The notes: a model not told the origin generated them from the sequence alone. Counted from the stretch's first letter, positions 15,978 through 25,059 are shown. The stretch is 64,000 nt of DNA from Algoriphagus sp. (GCA_030729785.1 JANQWS010000023.1:62001-126000); one strand, 5' to 3'. A program made the numbers and translations.

Positions 15978-17318
15978 ATGAAACTTTGGCAAAAAACAAG
16001 TACTAGCAAACAAGAGGTAGAACAATTTACTGTAGGAAATGATCCACTTTTTGATATTCTTTTGGCTCCCTACGATGTGCTAGGTTCAATGGCCCATGCC
16101 ACCATGCTTTGCAGTATTGGTTTAGTTAGCCAAAAAGAAAATGAATTACTTCAAAAAGGGCTAAAAGAAATTTTTGAAGAAATTAGAGCTGGGAAATTTG
16201 AAATAGAAACAGGAGTTGAGGACGTACATTCCCAGGTTGAAGTATTACTTACACGACGGTATGGAGAAGTTGGAAAAAAACTCCATAGCGGACGAAGTAG
16301 AAACGATCAAGTTCTAGTTGATTTAAAATTATTTTATAGAGAAGAAATTCGAGATATCGTACGAGAAATCCGTGCTTTGGGAGACCGACTATTGGCATTA
16401 GCAGAAGCTCACAAAGGAGATCTAATGCCAGGATACACCCATACTCAATTAGCGATGCCCTCCTCTTTTGGATTGTGGTTTGCCTCCTTTGCAGAAAGCC
16501 TAAGTGAAGACTTAAATTTATTACAAGTTGCCTTTGAATTAAGCAATAAGAACCCGCTAGGATCTGCTGCCGGTTATGGATCTAGCTTTCCATTAAACAG
16601 AACATTAACTACAAAATTGTTAGGTTTTGCAGATTTACATCACAATGTGATCAATGCCCAGAATGCTAGAGGGAAAACCGAGCGAACCCTAGGATTTGCG
16701 GTTGCGGGATTAGCGGGAACGCTCAACAAATTGGCAGCTGATGTTTGTTTGTTTTGCAACCAACATTTTGCGTTTATTTCTTTTCCAGATGAGTTGACCA
16801 CTGGATCAAGCATCATGCCCCACAAAAAAAATCCTGATGTTTTCGAATTAATCCGCGCAAAAACTAATCAATTGCAAGGATTGCCCAATTCGATTAACTT
16901 GATGTTAACTAACTTGACTACTGGATATCATCGTGATTTACAGCTTTTGAAAGAAGCTGTTTTTCCTGCCCTAACTACACTCAAGTCCTGTTTAGAAATG
17001 AGCACATTCATGCTTGAGTCGATTGAAATTCGAAAGAATATTCTCAATGATTCTTTTTACCAACACCTTTTTTCAGTGGAATCTGTAAATGAATTGGTAT
17101 TAAAAGGAGTTCCCTTTCGAGATGCTTACAAACAAATAGGTGCAAAGATTGAATCCAATGATTTTTCTCCAAACCAAGAAAAAGTCGAGCATACCCATGA
17201 AGGCAGCATAGGAAATCTTTGTTTGGAAGAAATTCAATTTAAATTGACTCAAGCAGAAGCAGATTTTGATTTTTCGAAGATGGATCAAGCATTTGAAAAT
17301 CTTTTGAAAATCAACTAA
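15978..17318 (+). CDS. argH: Argininosuccinate lyase
   Basis: Protein of 446 residues, fumarase/aspartase superfamily. It splits argininosuccinate into arginine and fumarate. HSGRSRNDQVLVDL (about 92-105) binds substrate, PGYTHTQLAMPSSFG (about 153-167) holds the catalytic-base His, and GSSIMPHKKNPD (about 277-288) is the mobile signature loop with its catalytic Ser. It starts 14 bases after the deacylase and is the last gene of the operon. Copy A of the interspersed repeat begins 3 bases after its stop. Confidence 0.97.
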   Translation: MKLWQKTSTSKQEVEQFTVGNDPLFDILLAPYDVLGSMAHATMLCSIGLVSQKENELLQKGLKEIFEEIRAGKFEIETGVEDVHSQVEVLLTRRYGEVGKKLHSGRSRNDQVLVDLKLFYREEIRDIVREIRALGDRLLALAEAHKGDLMPGYTHTQLAMPSSFGLWFASFAESLSEDLNLLQVAFELSNKNPLGSAAGYGSSFPLNRTLTTKLLGFADLHHNVINAQNARGKTERTLGFAVAGLAGTLNKLAADVCLFCNQHFAFISFPDELTTGSSIMPHKKNPDVFELIRAKTNQLQGLPNSINLMLTNLTTGYHRDLQLLKEAVFPALTTLKSCLEMSTFMLESIEIRKNILNDSFYQHLFSVESVNELVLKGVPFRDAYKQIGAKIESNDFSPNQEKVEHTHEGSIGNLCLEEIQFKLTQAEADFDFSKMDQAFENLLKIN

Positions 17319-17321
17319 TCT

Positions 17322-17478
17322 GTTGATCCGCTTTGCCACTAGTAACCAAAGAAAAGTAATGTTTGAAATTCATTTAGGTGAGTTGTGGTCTGTGAACTGC
17401 CTGTAGACTGCGGTCTGTCGACGATTATCCGCAGTACTTCAACTAGACTTCAAGCTTTTGGTGTGATTGCGGATAATC
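17322..17478 (+). repeat. Interspersed MITE-like repeat, copy A
   Basis: 157 bp. The left end GTTGATCCGC is an 8/10 match to GATTATCCGC, and the right end is exactly GCGGATAATC. Inside are AGTAACCAAAGAAAA, GTTTGAAATTCATTTA, the word region GTGGTCTGTG...CTGCGGTCTGTCGAC, and an internal perfect GATTATCCGC at 17423, then AGTACTTCAA. The same order occurs in the copies at 20984, 51016, 57735 and 58017. It contains no ORF. Confidence 0.8.
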
Positions 17479-17647
17479 ATATCATCTAACTATAGCTTGC
17501 CCCCCTACTCAACAGCCCCCTTTCTTTTAAAAAAATTGCGACGATTTAAAATTTAGGTAGGGGATTCGAAACATGCAACTATTAATTTAGTTTACAGGTT
17601 GTAGAAGATTATCTTATAACAAAGCTTTCTTTTCTGTAAACTTGCAT
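17479..17647 (+). promoter_or_regulatory. Promoter-side region of the SulP-carbonic anhydrase pair
   Basis: After repeat copy A this AT-rich stretch holds a 7-base inverted repeat (CCCCTAC at 17502, GTAGGGG at 17557). It also holds a perfect 9-base inverted repeat, AGTTTACAG at 17589-17597 and CTGTAAACT at 17634-17642, that ends 5 bases before the sulP ATG. No clear TAnnTTTG box is visible. Together with copy A it fills the 329-base gap after argH. Confidence 0.35.
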
Positions 17648-19189
17648 ATGGATACTCGGTTTCGTTCTACCTTCCCTAGCGACCTCAAGTCAAGTTTAGT
17701 AGTTTTTTTAGTTGCCCTACCTCTTTGTTTAGGCATAGCAGTAGCAAGTGGCGCACCTCCTATGTCTGGTCTATTAGCAGGGATAGTTGGAGGTATTGTC
17801 GTAGGTGCATTTTCTAAGTCGTCTGTTGCAGTAAGTGGACCAGCAGCAGGTCTTACAGTTATCGTTTTGGACTCCATCACCAGCTTAGGTTCTTTCCCAT
17901 TATTTTTGGGAGCGCTAGTGGTAGCAGGGATCCTTCAATTCATTTTTGGAGTCGCAAAAGCGGGTGTATTGGGCTACTATTTTCCGAATGCAGTGATTAA
18001 AGGAATGCTCACCGCTATTGGATTAATTTTAATATTAAAACAAATCCCACATGCCTTGGGGTATGACAAAGACTTCTTAGGAGATTTTGCCTTTCAACAA
18101 GCTGATCAGCACAACACTTTTTCAGAGATTTACTATGCTTTCATCTATTTTAGCCCAGGGGCAATTCCAATTGTCCTGCTTGCATTGGGATTAATTTTAT
18201 TTTTTGAAAAACCTTCGATCAAGAAACATCGCGTCCTCGGAGTGGTACCCGGTGCATTATGGGCTGTGCTTTCAAGTATTGGACTTAATGCTTTCTACAA
18301 AAAATATAAACCTGAGTGGGTATTGGACAACGAGCACTTAGTCACAATTCCATCCTTATCGAGTTGGCAAGAACTTCCAACTTTACTTACTTTTCCTAAT
18401 TTTGATTTACTTTTTGAAAGTAGTTTCTGGCTAATCGCATTCACACTTGCCTTAATTGGAAGCATCGAAACCTTATTATCTATTGAAGCCGGAGACAAAA
18501 TGGATCCTTACAAACGGACCACTCCCGCAAGCAGAGAACTAATGGCTCAAGGAATTGGGAACACCGTCTCTGGTTTTATTGGAGGATTACCGATAACGGC
18601 AGTTATTGTCCGGACCTCCGCCAATATTGAATCAGGAGCACGAAGCAAATGGTCTACAATTTTTCACGGTTTTTTATTACTGGCCCTCGTGCTAAGCATT
18701 CCGGGACTGCTAAATCAAATTCCTTTAAGCGGGCTAGCCGCTGTTCTCCTAGTGGTGGGCTACAAACTAGCAAAGCCTAGTTTATTTTTAAAAGAGTATC
18801 ATAAAGGCTGGAATCAATTTTTGCCTTTTTTGGTGACCATTACTGCAATTTTACTTACTGATTTATTACTAGGCATTGGAATTGGATTGGTCGTGGGATT
18901 ATTTTTTGTCATCAAAACTAATTTTCATCGTGCCATTCAGGTTACAGAGCGAAAAGGGAATTACTTAGTCAAACTTCAAAAGGACGTTTCGTTCTTGAAC
19001 AAAGGCCCGTTGATGAAAGAATTAAGCCAAATTCCAGATGGCAGTAAGGTTGTTTTAAATGCCACTATGGCGAGGTTTATAGATCATGATATCCAAGAGG
19101 TTTTGAATGATTTCATTGCCTCTACAGCCACTAAAGACATTACCTTATTGATTGAAGGCTATACTTACCACGAAATAGAAAAAAAATGA
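17648..19189 (+). CDS. SulP family inorganic anion (probable bicarbonate) transporter
   Basis: Protein of 513 residues from the ATG at 17648 (the ORF track starts two codons earlier at a TTG). SulP/SLC26 fold: about 12-14 membrane segments with the family motif SGPAAGLTVIV after the third, GSIETLLSIEAGDKMDP with the second family motif in the middle, and PITAVIVRTSANIESGARSK. A short C-terminal STAS domain follows (KLQKDVSFLNKGPLMKELSQIP). The downstream gene is a beta-carbonic anhydrase that overlaps by 4 bases. Such SulP-anhydrase pairs usually move bicarbonate, so sulfate is less likely. Confidence 0.9.
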   Translation: MDTRFRSTFPSDLKSSLVVFLVALPLCLGIAVASGAPPMSGLLAGIVGGIVVGAFSKSSVAVSGPAAGLTVIVLDSITSLGSFPLFLGALVVAGILQFIFGVAKAGVLGYYFPNAVIKGMLTAIGLILILKQIPHALGYDKDFLGDFAFQQADQHNTFSEIYYAFIYFSPGAIPIVLLALGLILFFEKPSIKKHRVLGVVPGALWAVLSSIGLNAFYKKYKPEWVLDNEHLVTIPSLSSWQELPTLLTFPNFDLLFESSFWLIAFTLALIGSIETLLSIEAGDKMDPYKRTTPASRELMAQGIGNTVSGFIGGLPITAVIVRTSANIESGARSKWSTIFHGFLLLALVLSIPGLLNQIPLSGLAAVLLVVGYKLAKPSLFLKEYHKGWNQFLPFLVTITAILLTDLLLGIGIGLVVGLFFVIKTNFHRAIQVTERKGNYLVKLQKDVSFLNKGPLMKELSQIPDGSKVVLNATMARFIDHDIQEVLNDFIASTATKDITLLIEGYTYHEIEKK

Positions 19190-19827
19190 ATCCATACGAA
19201 AAATTATTGCTCCAAAACAAAGCTTGGTCTGAAGAGAAGCTTCACGTTGACAAAGACTTTTTTAATCGGCTTTCTCATCAACAAAAGCCAAAATTCTTAT
19301 GGATAGGATGTTCGGACAGCCGTGTACCTGCCAATGAAATTACAGGCACTGACCCTGGGGAAGTGTTTGTACACCGAAATATTGCGAACATGGTGGTGCA
19401 CACCGATTTAAATTTATTGGCAGTGTTGCAATATGCAGTGGAAGTTTTAGAGGTTGACCACATTATAGTTTGTGGTCACTATGGATGCGGGGGAATTGAA
19501 GCCGCCTTGGGAAATAAAAGTTTTGGACTGATCAATAAGTGGTTACGAAATATTAAGGAAGTCTATAAAATCTACCAAGCTGAAATAGACGCCTTAACCG
19601 ACCATATGGATCGGGTAAATCGGCTAGTTGAGTTAAATGTATTGGAACAGTGCCAAGATCTCATCAAAACGTCAATCATTCAAAAATCTTGGCAAAACAG
19701 AAAATCTCCTGAAATACATGGGTGGGTTTATGGACTCAATAATGGCTTGGTGAATGAATTGACCACTATAAAGCCAAATATTGACGCGATACACCCTATT
19801 TTTAGATATACCGAAGGTAATTTATAG
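19186..19827 (+). CDS. can: Beta-class carbonic anhydrase
   Basis: Protein of 213 residues, cytoplasmic zinc enzyme interconverting CO2 and bicarbonate. Zinc ligands are Cys42 with Asp44-Arg46 (GCSDSR), His98 and Cys101 (CGHYGCGG); the dyad Asp44/Arg46 is intact. The length and the late segment HGWVYGLNNGLV match the E. coli Can class. The ATG overlaps the SulP stop by 4 bases (ATGA), so expression is coupled to the transporter. Confidence 0.96.
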   Translation: MNPYEKLLLQNKAWSEEKLHVDKDFFNRLSHQQKPKFLWIGCSDSRVPANEITGTDPGEVFVHRNIANMVVHTDLNLLAVLQYAVEVLEVDHIIVCGHYGCGGIEAALGNKSFGLINKWLRNIKEVYKIYQAEIDALTDHMDRVNRLVELNVLEQCQDLIKTSIIQKSWQNRKSPEIHGWVYGLNNGLVNELTTIKPNIDAIHPIFRYTEGNL

Positions 19828-19913
19828 TCTTGAGGCCCGAAAAAATTGATTGATTTAGGTTTCGAGCTGAAAGGTTCAATTGGATTTCTTAATTTTCCGA
19901 CGATTATTTATCC

Positions 19914-20936
19914 ATGCCTTTTATGAACTTGGAGTATTTTAAGTCTTCGGAGCCCTTATTACTAGAATCGGGGGCTGTATTAACTGATTTTTCAATTGCA
20001 TACAGTACCTATGGTCAACTAAACGCCGAACGATCCAATGTTATTTGGGTTGTACATGCCTTAACAGGAGATAGTCAAGTGGCAACCTGGTGGAATGGAA
20101 TTGTTGGAGAGAATGGATTATTTAATTTTTCCAATCACTTTATTATTTGTGCAAACTTGATCGGAAGTAGTTATGGTTCCACAAATCCCTTGAGTACAAA
20201 TCCAAACACAGGCACTTCCTATTTCTACGATTTCCCGAGTTTAACTACTCGTGACTTGGCACACAGTTTAGAATTACTTCGAAAGCACCTGAAGCTAGAG
20301 CAAATTCATACGTTGATCGGGGGGTCTTTAGGAGGTCAAGTCGCACTTGAATGGGCTTTTTTGTTGGGTTCCAAGCTAGCTAATGCCATTGTAATTGCAG
20401 CAACGGCAAAAACATCCCCTTGGGTGATTGGTTTTAATGAAGCTCAACGTATGGCCATATCAGCAGATACTAGCTGGGGACAAGGCCATCCAGATGCTGG
20501 AAAAAAGGGATTGGAAGCCGCAAGAGCAATTGCCATGTTGAGTTATAGAAACCCACTTGACTTGAATGCGAAGCAGCAAGAATCAACAGAAAAATTAGAT
20601 GGTTTTTTAGCCTCTTCGTACTTAAACTACCAAGGCGCAAAATTAGCCAAGCGATTCCAAGCTTTTTCCTATTGGACCCTAACCAAATCTATGGATAGTC
20701 ACGACATGGGTCGAAGTCGAGGAGGTTTAGAAAGCGCTTTGAATGGGATTTATGCACGAGTTTTTGCAATTGGGGTCAATTCTGATTTACTTTTCCTCAC
20801 TGAAGAATCTAAATTTATTAGTAAAATGGTACCCTCAGGACAGTATGGTGAAATTATCTCCACCACAGGCCATGATGCATTTTTAATCGAATTTCAACAA
20901 CTTTCAAGGCTTATTCAAAAGTTCTATAAAAGTTGA
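19914..20936 (+). CDS. metX: Homoserine O-acetyltransferase
   Basis: Protein of 340 residues, alpha/beta-hydrolase fold. It acetylates homoserine in methionine synthesis. The nucleophile is Ser138 in GGSLGG. The catalytic Asp lies in VNSDLLF (about 284) and the His in TTGHDAFLIE (about 314). The NLIGSSYGSTNPLSTNP segment is the family's substrate loop. The start ATG at 19914 is kept; a second ATG three codons later is possible. I looked for a SAM riboswitch in the 86-base leader and saw none. Repeat copy B lies about 47 bases after the stop. Confidence 0.95.
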   Translation: MPFMNLEYFKSSEPLLLESGAVLTDFSIAYSTYGQLNAERSNVIWVVHALTGDSQVATWWNGIVGENGLFNFSNHFIICANLIGSSYGSTNPLSTNPNTGTSYFYDFPSLTTRDLAHSLELLRKHLKLEQIHTLIGGSLGGQVALEWAFLLGSKLANAIVIAATAKTSPWVIGFNEAQRMAISADTSWGQGHPDAGKKGLEAARAIAMLSYRNPLDLNAKQQESTEKLDGFLASSYLNYQGAKLAKRFQAFSYWTLTKSMDSHDMGRSRGGLESALNGIYARVFAIGVNSDLLFLTEESKFISKMVPSGQYGEIISTTGHDAFLIEFQQLSRLIQKFYKS

Positions 20937-20983
20937 CCTCTTCCCATAATCAATCCTTTTAGTCTTACTTAATTTCCTTCTCT

Positions 20984-21114
20984 AATTATCTTCTTGGTCC
21001 CCTATAACCAAAAAAAATACGATTTGAAGTTCGGTTTAATCAGCTGTGGTCTGTAGCCGATTATCAGCAGTAACTCAAACAAATTGGTAGCTCCTATTCA
21101 GATCGCTGATATTC
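20984..21114 (+). repeat. Interspersed MITE-like repeat, copy B
   Basis: 131 bp. The left end AATTATCTTC and the following ...GGTCCCCTATAACCAAAAAAAATA align base by base with the left part of copy C. GATTTGAAGTTC, CAGCTGTGGTCTGTAG and CGATTATCAGCAGTAACTCAAACAA follow in the family order, and the right end is GCTGATATTC. The word region is shortened. It lies between metX and pdeM, and the ORF-track extension of pdeM runs into it. Confidence 0.7.
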
Positions 21115-21194
21115 AAAATTTGTATTTACCCCACCCCCTTCCTTGCAAAAAACTTTTTCGTCCTATTTTTATGTTTTCTAGGAAATCAACACCG

Positions 21195-21860
21195 ATGATC
21201 TCTGCAACAATTACCCATTCCAACTTAAACTTAGATCTTCTTTTTGAAAAGGGAGTATGGATTAAAGAATTAAAAGTTCTTTTGATTGCTGACCTTCATT
21301 TGGGGAAAGCCACCCATTACAGGAAGGCTGGAATCCCAATTCCAGAAACCATACATCAACTTGATTTCTTAATTTTAGAAAAACTAGTGCATCGTTTTCA
21401 ACCGTTACATCTCTACTTTTTAGGAGATTTATTTCACAGCCATTGGAATGAACAATGGGACTATTTTTTAGAATTTTTAAAGCAATTCCCACAAACAAAC
21501 TTTCACCTAATCAAAGGAAATCACGATATCTTGCCAGAGCAAAACTACCGGACCACCTTTCTTAAAATTCATTCAAGCCCTGTCACTTTAGGAAATCTGT
21601 ATTTATCCCATGAACCGGTAGCAGTGCCTGAAAAACAGCTCAATATCTGTGGGCATATTCATCCTGGAATCTATTTAAAAGGGCGTGGAAAGCTTTCGTT
21701 ACGACTACCATGTTATTATTGGAGTAATAACACCTTGGTACTACCCAGTTTTGGGAATTTTACAGGACTTCAGTTGGTGGAAAAGAAAGCTTCCGATCGT
21801 ATTTGGGTAATTGGTGAGGATCGTGTCTTTCCCCTCCTTTCTACAGGAAGGATTGGGTAA
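21195..21860 (+). CDS. pdeM: Ligase-associated DNA damage response endonuclease PdeM
   Basis: Metallophosphoesterase of 221 residues with the ATG at 21195 (MISATITHSN). The longer ORF-track form starts inside repeat copy B and is rejected. Metal motifs: ADLHLGKATHYR near 30, GDLFHS near 80, GNHD near 108, and CGHIHPG near 153. The 'LHLGKATHYRKAGIPIPE' pattern is specific for the ligase-associated PdeM family. Its partner ligase-associated helicase and exonuclease genes are not in this window. Confidence 0.88.
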   Translation: MISATITHSNLNLDLLFEKGVWIKELKVLLIADLHLGKATHYRKAGIPIPETIHQLDFLILEKLVHRFQPLHLYFLGDLFHSHWNEQWDYFLEFLKQFPQTNFHLIKGNHDILPEQNYRTTFLKIHSSPVTLGNLYLSHEPVAVPEKQLNICGHIHPGIYLKGRGKLSLRLPCYYWSNNTLVLPSFGNFTGLQLVEKKASDRIWVIGEDRVFPLLSTGRIG

Positions 21861-21902
21861 ATCGGCCAAGCTTTTCTATTTTTGAGCAGAATTCTTTTCT
21901 CC

Positions 21903-22793
21903 ATGGCCTATCCAGCAAGAACAAAAAAAAAACTCGGACATTTTAAATTTGGAAGTGTACTGTTTAGTACCACTCTTTCCCTATTTATTGTTGGACTATT
22001 TGGGATGCTACTAATTCAGGCAAGCTCCTTAACGAAAATGATTCGAGAGAACATTGAAATTCAGGTCTTTTTGGATAAAAATTTACCTGAAAAACAATTG
22101 GGGGATTTAAAAAGAAATTTGGCAAAGAGACCCTTTATTTTAAGCAATCGGGATAGCCTACACTTAAAATTCGTCTCCGAAAAAGAAGCAGCAGAAACTT
22201 TTATCAGCAGTACCGGTGAGGATTTTACAAAATTTTTAGAGGATAATCCTTTACGCGATAGTTTCGTTTTTGGGGTAGCTGAAGAGTTTCAAAGTTCGGA
22301 ACAGCTAGCCACTATCTCCAAAGAGTTGGAAGCCATGCCTGGGATATTTGAGGTTTCTTACATGACAGATTTGGTCGATTCGATCAACAATAATTTGTTC
22401 AAGGTAGGAATCATTATGGGTGCGTTTATTTTGATTTTGATTATTACAGTCATTATGTTGATCAACAACACCATTCGATTAGCCCTTTTTTCTCAACGTT
22501 TTTTAATCAGATCCATGCAATTGGTCGGCGCAACACGGGGTTTTATCCGTAAACCGTTTTTAGTTCGTGCATTCTTTTTCGGACTTCTTGCTGGAATTAT
22601 TGCTTCAGCAATTCTTTTTGGACTTTTTGAATATACCAAGGATACAATCGAAGGATTTGCTGCGCTTCAAAATACGAAGCAAATGGGTCTTTTGTTTTTA
22701 AGCCTATCAATTATGGGAGGCGCTTTGTCCGTATTTAGTACCTTGCGCTCGGTAAATAAATACTTAACTATGTCATTGGACGAACTGTATTAA
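21903..22793 (+). CDS. ftsX: Cell division protein FtsX (permease)
   Basis: Protein of 296 residues from the ATG at 21903 (MAYPARTKKKLG). The ORF-track start is a TTG seven codons earlier. One membrane segment is at about 19-43, then an extracytoplasmic domain (IEIQVFLDKNLPEKQL), then three C-terminal membrane segments with the permease loop SQRFLIRSMQLVGATRGFIRKPFLVRA. FtsX works with FtsE to activate peptidoglycan hydrolases at division. ftsE is not adjacent, which is usual in Bacteroidota. It is followed 3 bases later by DUF3098. Confidence 0.92.
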   Translation: MAYPARTKKKLGHFKFGSVLFSTTLSLFIVGLFGMLLIQASSLTKMIRENIEIQVFLDKNLPEKQLGDLKRNLAKRPFILSNRDSLHLKFVSEKEAAETFISSTGEDFTKFLEDNPLRDSFVFGVAEEFQSSEQLATISKELEAMPGIFEVSYMTDLVDSINNNLFKVGIIMGAFILILIITVIMLINNTIRLALFSQRFLIRSMQLVGATRGFIRKPFLVRAFFFGLLAGIIASAILFGLFEYTKDTIEGFAALQNTKQMGLLFLSLSIMGGALSVFSTLRSVNKYLTMSLDELY

Positions 22794-22795
22794 TT

Positions 22796-23005
22796 ATGAG
22801 CAAATCTGCTTTTCCTTTTTCCAGAAAAAATTACCTACTCCTCTTTTTGGGTTTGGCACTAATTTGCTTGGGCTTTATTGTAATGGGCATGGATGGTGAG
22901 CCACATGGAAATGGATTCCTGGGTCTTACTCTGGGTCCTATTCTTACCCTCTCTGGTTTCATTCTTGAATTTTTTGCGATTTTTGTAAAGCCATCAAAAC
23001 CCTAA
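22796..23005 (+). CDS. DUF3098 small membrane protein
   Basis: Protein of 69 residues with two membrane segments (about 14-31 and 43-63) separated by GMDGEPHGNG. This is the DUF3098 pattern, a small Bacteroidota protein regularly placed directly after ftsX. The start is 3 bases after the ftsX stop. The function is unknown; a role with FtsX or in the envelope is inferred from location only. Confidence 0.85.
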   Translation: MSKSAFPFSRKNYLLLFLGLALICLGFIVMGMDGEPHGNGFLGLTLGPILTLSGFILEFFAIFVKPSKP

Positions 23006-23030
23006 TTAGTAAGCCAAGGGCAACCAATCT

Positions 23031-23726
23031 ATGCAGCAAGAAGCTTACGGAGAAGTATTTTTAATCAATAAACCATTGCAATGGACTTCCTTTGATGTGG
23101 TTAAGAAAGTTAGGAATGCCTTACGCATTAAAAAAGTAGGACACGCGGGAACACTTGACCCATTGGCCACAGGACTTTTAATCGTTTGTTCAGGTAAAAT
23201 GACCAAGCAAATTGAAGGCTATATGGGGCAGGAAAAAGAATACACCGGAACTTTTGTACTCGGTAGCACTACCGAATCTTTTGATTTAGAGAAACCAATT
23301 ATTCCAGTTGGAGATCCGAGTGCTATCACTTTCAATGAAGTCGAAAAGGCCGTTCACCAGTTAACAGGAAACATACTTCAGATTCCTCCAATGCATTCTG
23401 CTATCAAAGTTGATGGGAAGCGGGTCTATGCGTCGGCACGCTTGGGCCTAGAGGTAAAAATGAATCCTAGACAAGTGGAGGTTCGGGAATTTGAGATTAC
23501 CCGATTTGAAAATGGAGAATTAGATTTTCGAATTAGCTGTTCAAAAGGCACATATATTAGAAGCTTGGCTAGAGATTTAGGTGAGTTGTTGGGAGTTGGA
23601 GCATACCTAAAAACGCTTTGCAGAACAAGGATAGGAACCTATTCCTTAAATGATGCGTTTGAGATCTCCGATTTGGTTAGTTTAATTCAATCAAGAACCA
23701 ATGAAAATCTACCAGCAGCTAACTGA
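23031..23726 (+). CDS. truB: tRNA pseudouridine(55) synthase TruB
   Basis: Protein of 231 residues. It makes pseudouridine 55 in the T loop of tRNAs. GHAGTLDPLATGLL carries the catalytic Asp43. KEYTGTFVLGSTTESFDLE, PPMHSAIKVDGKRVYASAR and CSKGTYIRSLARDLGE are standard TruB motifs. It overlaps ribF by 26 bases. In many Bacteroidota uppP lies between DUF3098 and truB; here that gene is absent. Confidence 0.97.
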   Translation: MQQEAYGEVFLINKPLQWTSFDVVKKVRNALRIKKVGHAGTLDPLATGLLIVCSGKMTKQIEGYMGQEKEYTGTFVLGSTTESFDLEKPIIPVGDPSAITFNEVEKAVHQLTGNILQIPPMHSAIKVDGKRVYASARLGLEVKMNPRQVEVREFEITRFENGELDFRISCSKGTYIRSLARDLGELLGVGAYLKTLCRTRIGTYSLNDAFEISDLVSLIQSRTNENLPAAN

Positions 23727-24624
23727 TTTTCAGCCTCCTACTTACTCGGTAGTTACTTCAGGAACTTTTGATGGGGTTCACCTTGGGCACCAAAAGATTC
23801 TGAAACGGCTAAAAGAAATTGCTCAAAAAAACCAAGGAGAAACGGTTCTTCTCACCTATTGGCCACATCCTCGGTTGGTACTTCGACCTGAAGAAAAATC
23901 CCTTCAACTTTTGTCAGCCTTTGAAGAAAAAGTAGAATTATTAGAAAGATTGGGAGTGGATCACTTAATTATCCTGCCTTTTACCAAAGAGTTATCCCAA
24001 ATGAGTTCCGAGGAGTTTATTCGAGAAATCTTGGTCAATAGAATTAATACAAAATCCTTGATCATCGGCTATGATCATAAATTTGGTAAAAATAGAGAAG
24101 GGAGTTTCGAGTACCTCCAAAGCCATAGTCACCTTTTTGGTTTTGAAATTGAAGAGATTTCAAGACAAGATGTGGATGATTTAGGCGTCTCAAGTACCAA
24201 AATCAGAAGTGCCCTTGCGCTAGGGGCTATTTCGACCGCAAACAAATACTTAGGTAGGCCTTATTTCCTCCGAGGAAAAGTTGTTAAGGGCCATCAAATC
24301 GGCCGTTCTATTGGATTCCCTACTGCAAATATTCAAGTCAAAGAAGATTACAAGTTGCTTCCACGCGATGGTGCTTACGCAGTAGTTACGGAAGTGGATT
24401 CCATTCGATACAAAACTATCTTAAACATTGGTGATCGGCCTACCGTATCCGGGAAAGAGAAGACTATTGAAGCACACCTAATTGATTTTGAAGGGGATCT
24501 ATATGATCAAAACCTTCAAATTTATTTTCATGAATTTTTACGAGAAGAGCATAGATTTGAAAGTTTGGATGCACTCAAAAATCAATTATTAGTGGATCGT
24601 GAACGAGCTATATTGCTTCTTTAA
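23701..24624 (+). CDS. ribF: Bifunctional riboflavin kinase/FAD synthetase
   Basis: Protein of 307 residues making FMN and FAD. The N-terminal nucleotidyltransferase domain has SGTFDGVHLGHQKIL (about 20-34) and the SSTKIR switch (about 163). The C-terminal flavokinase domain has VVKGHQIGRSIGFPTANIQ and IEAHLIDFEGDLYDQ. The start lies 26 bases inside truB. Nothing unusual is seen in the sequence. Confidence 0.97.
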   Translation: MKIYQQLTDFQPPTYSVVTSGTFDGVHLGHQKILKRLKEIAQKNQGETVLLTYWPHPRLVLRPEEKSLQLLSAFEEKVELLERLGVDHLIILPFTKELSQMSSEEFIREILVNRINTKSLIIGYDHKFGKNREGSFEYLQSHSHLFGFEIEEISRQDVDDLGVSSTKIRSALALGAISTANKYLGRPYFLRGKVVKGHQIGRSIGFPTANIQVKEDYKLLPRDGAYAVVTEVDSIRYKTILNIGDRPTVSGKEKTIEAHLIDFEGDLYDQNLQIYFHEFLREEHRFESLDALKNQLLVDRERAILLL

Positions 24625-24717
24625 CGAAAAAAATGATTCAAAAAAAGTGGATTAACTAGGTAGCCGCCTAATTTGGGATGGATGCGCTAAGAAAATGAGT
24701 CGGTAAATAAAAAACGT

Positions 24718-25059
24718 ATGAAAAAATCAGGAATCAACTTTCAAATTGAATTGGATGATGCTAACCTTCCTAAGGCGATTCATTGGGACGCATCTGATAA
24801 GGAAGGAGAAGAATTAGAAGCCACAAAGAGCATTAGTTTGAATGTTTGGGACAATTTAAATCATTCAACGCTACGAATTGACCTTTGGACAGAGGACATG
24901 TCTGTTGTAGAAATGAAACGATTTTACATCGATATTTTGGGAGGAATGGCACAAACCATTCTAAATAGCACTGGGGATGAATACATGTCGGAAGAAATAA
25001 AGGACTTGTGCGACCGTTTGGTCAAGCATGTCAATGAAGAAAATAAAAAAGGACTTTGA
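24718..25059 (+). CDS. gldC: Gliding motility protein GldC
   Basis: Protein of 113 residues, soluble and acidic. It matches GldC in the pattern FQIELDDANLPKAIHWDASD at the start, then WDNLNHSTLRIDLWTEDMSV and a helical tail ending DEYMSEEIKDLCDRLV. GldC is a Bacteroidota-specific accessory of the gliding/type 9 secretion machinery; its fold resembles SecB-like chaperones in some reports, which I cannot verify here. The gene stands alone after ribF with a 93-base gap. Confidence 0.9.
   Translation: MKKSGINFQIELDDANLPKAIHWDASDKEGEELEATKSISLNVWDNLNHSTLRIDLWTEDMSVVEMKRFYIDILGGMAQTILNSTGDEYMSEEIKDLCDRLVKHVNEENKKGL

Noticed and set aside
19828-19913. Possible SAM riboswitch before metX
   Set aside because: The leader is only 86 bases and none of the SAM-I or SAM-II core motifs can be placed.
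21084-21194. N-terminal extension of pdeM in the ORF track
   Set aside because: It begins within repeat copy B and adds residues not found in the PdeM family; the ATG at 21195 gives the usual length.
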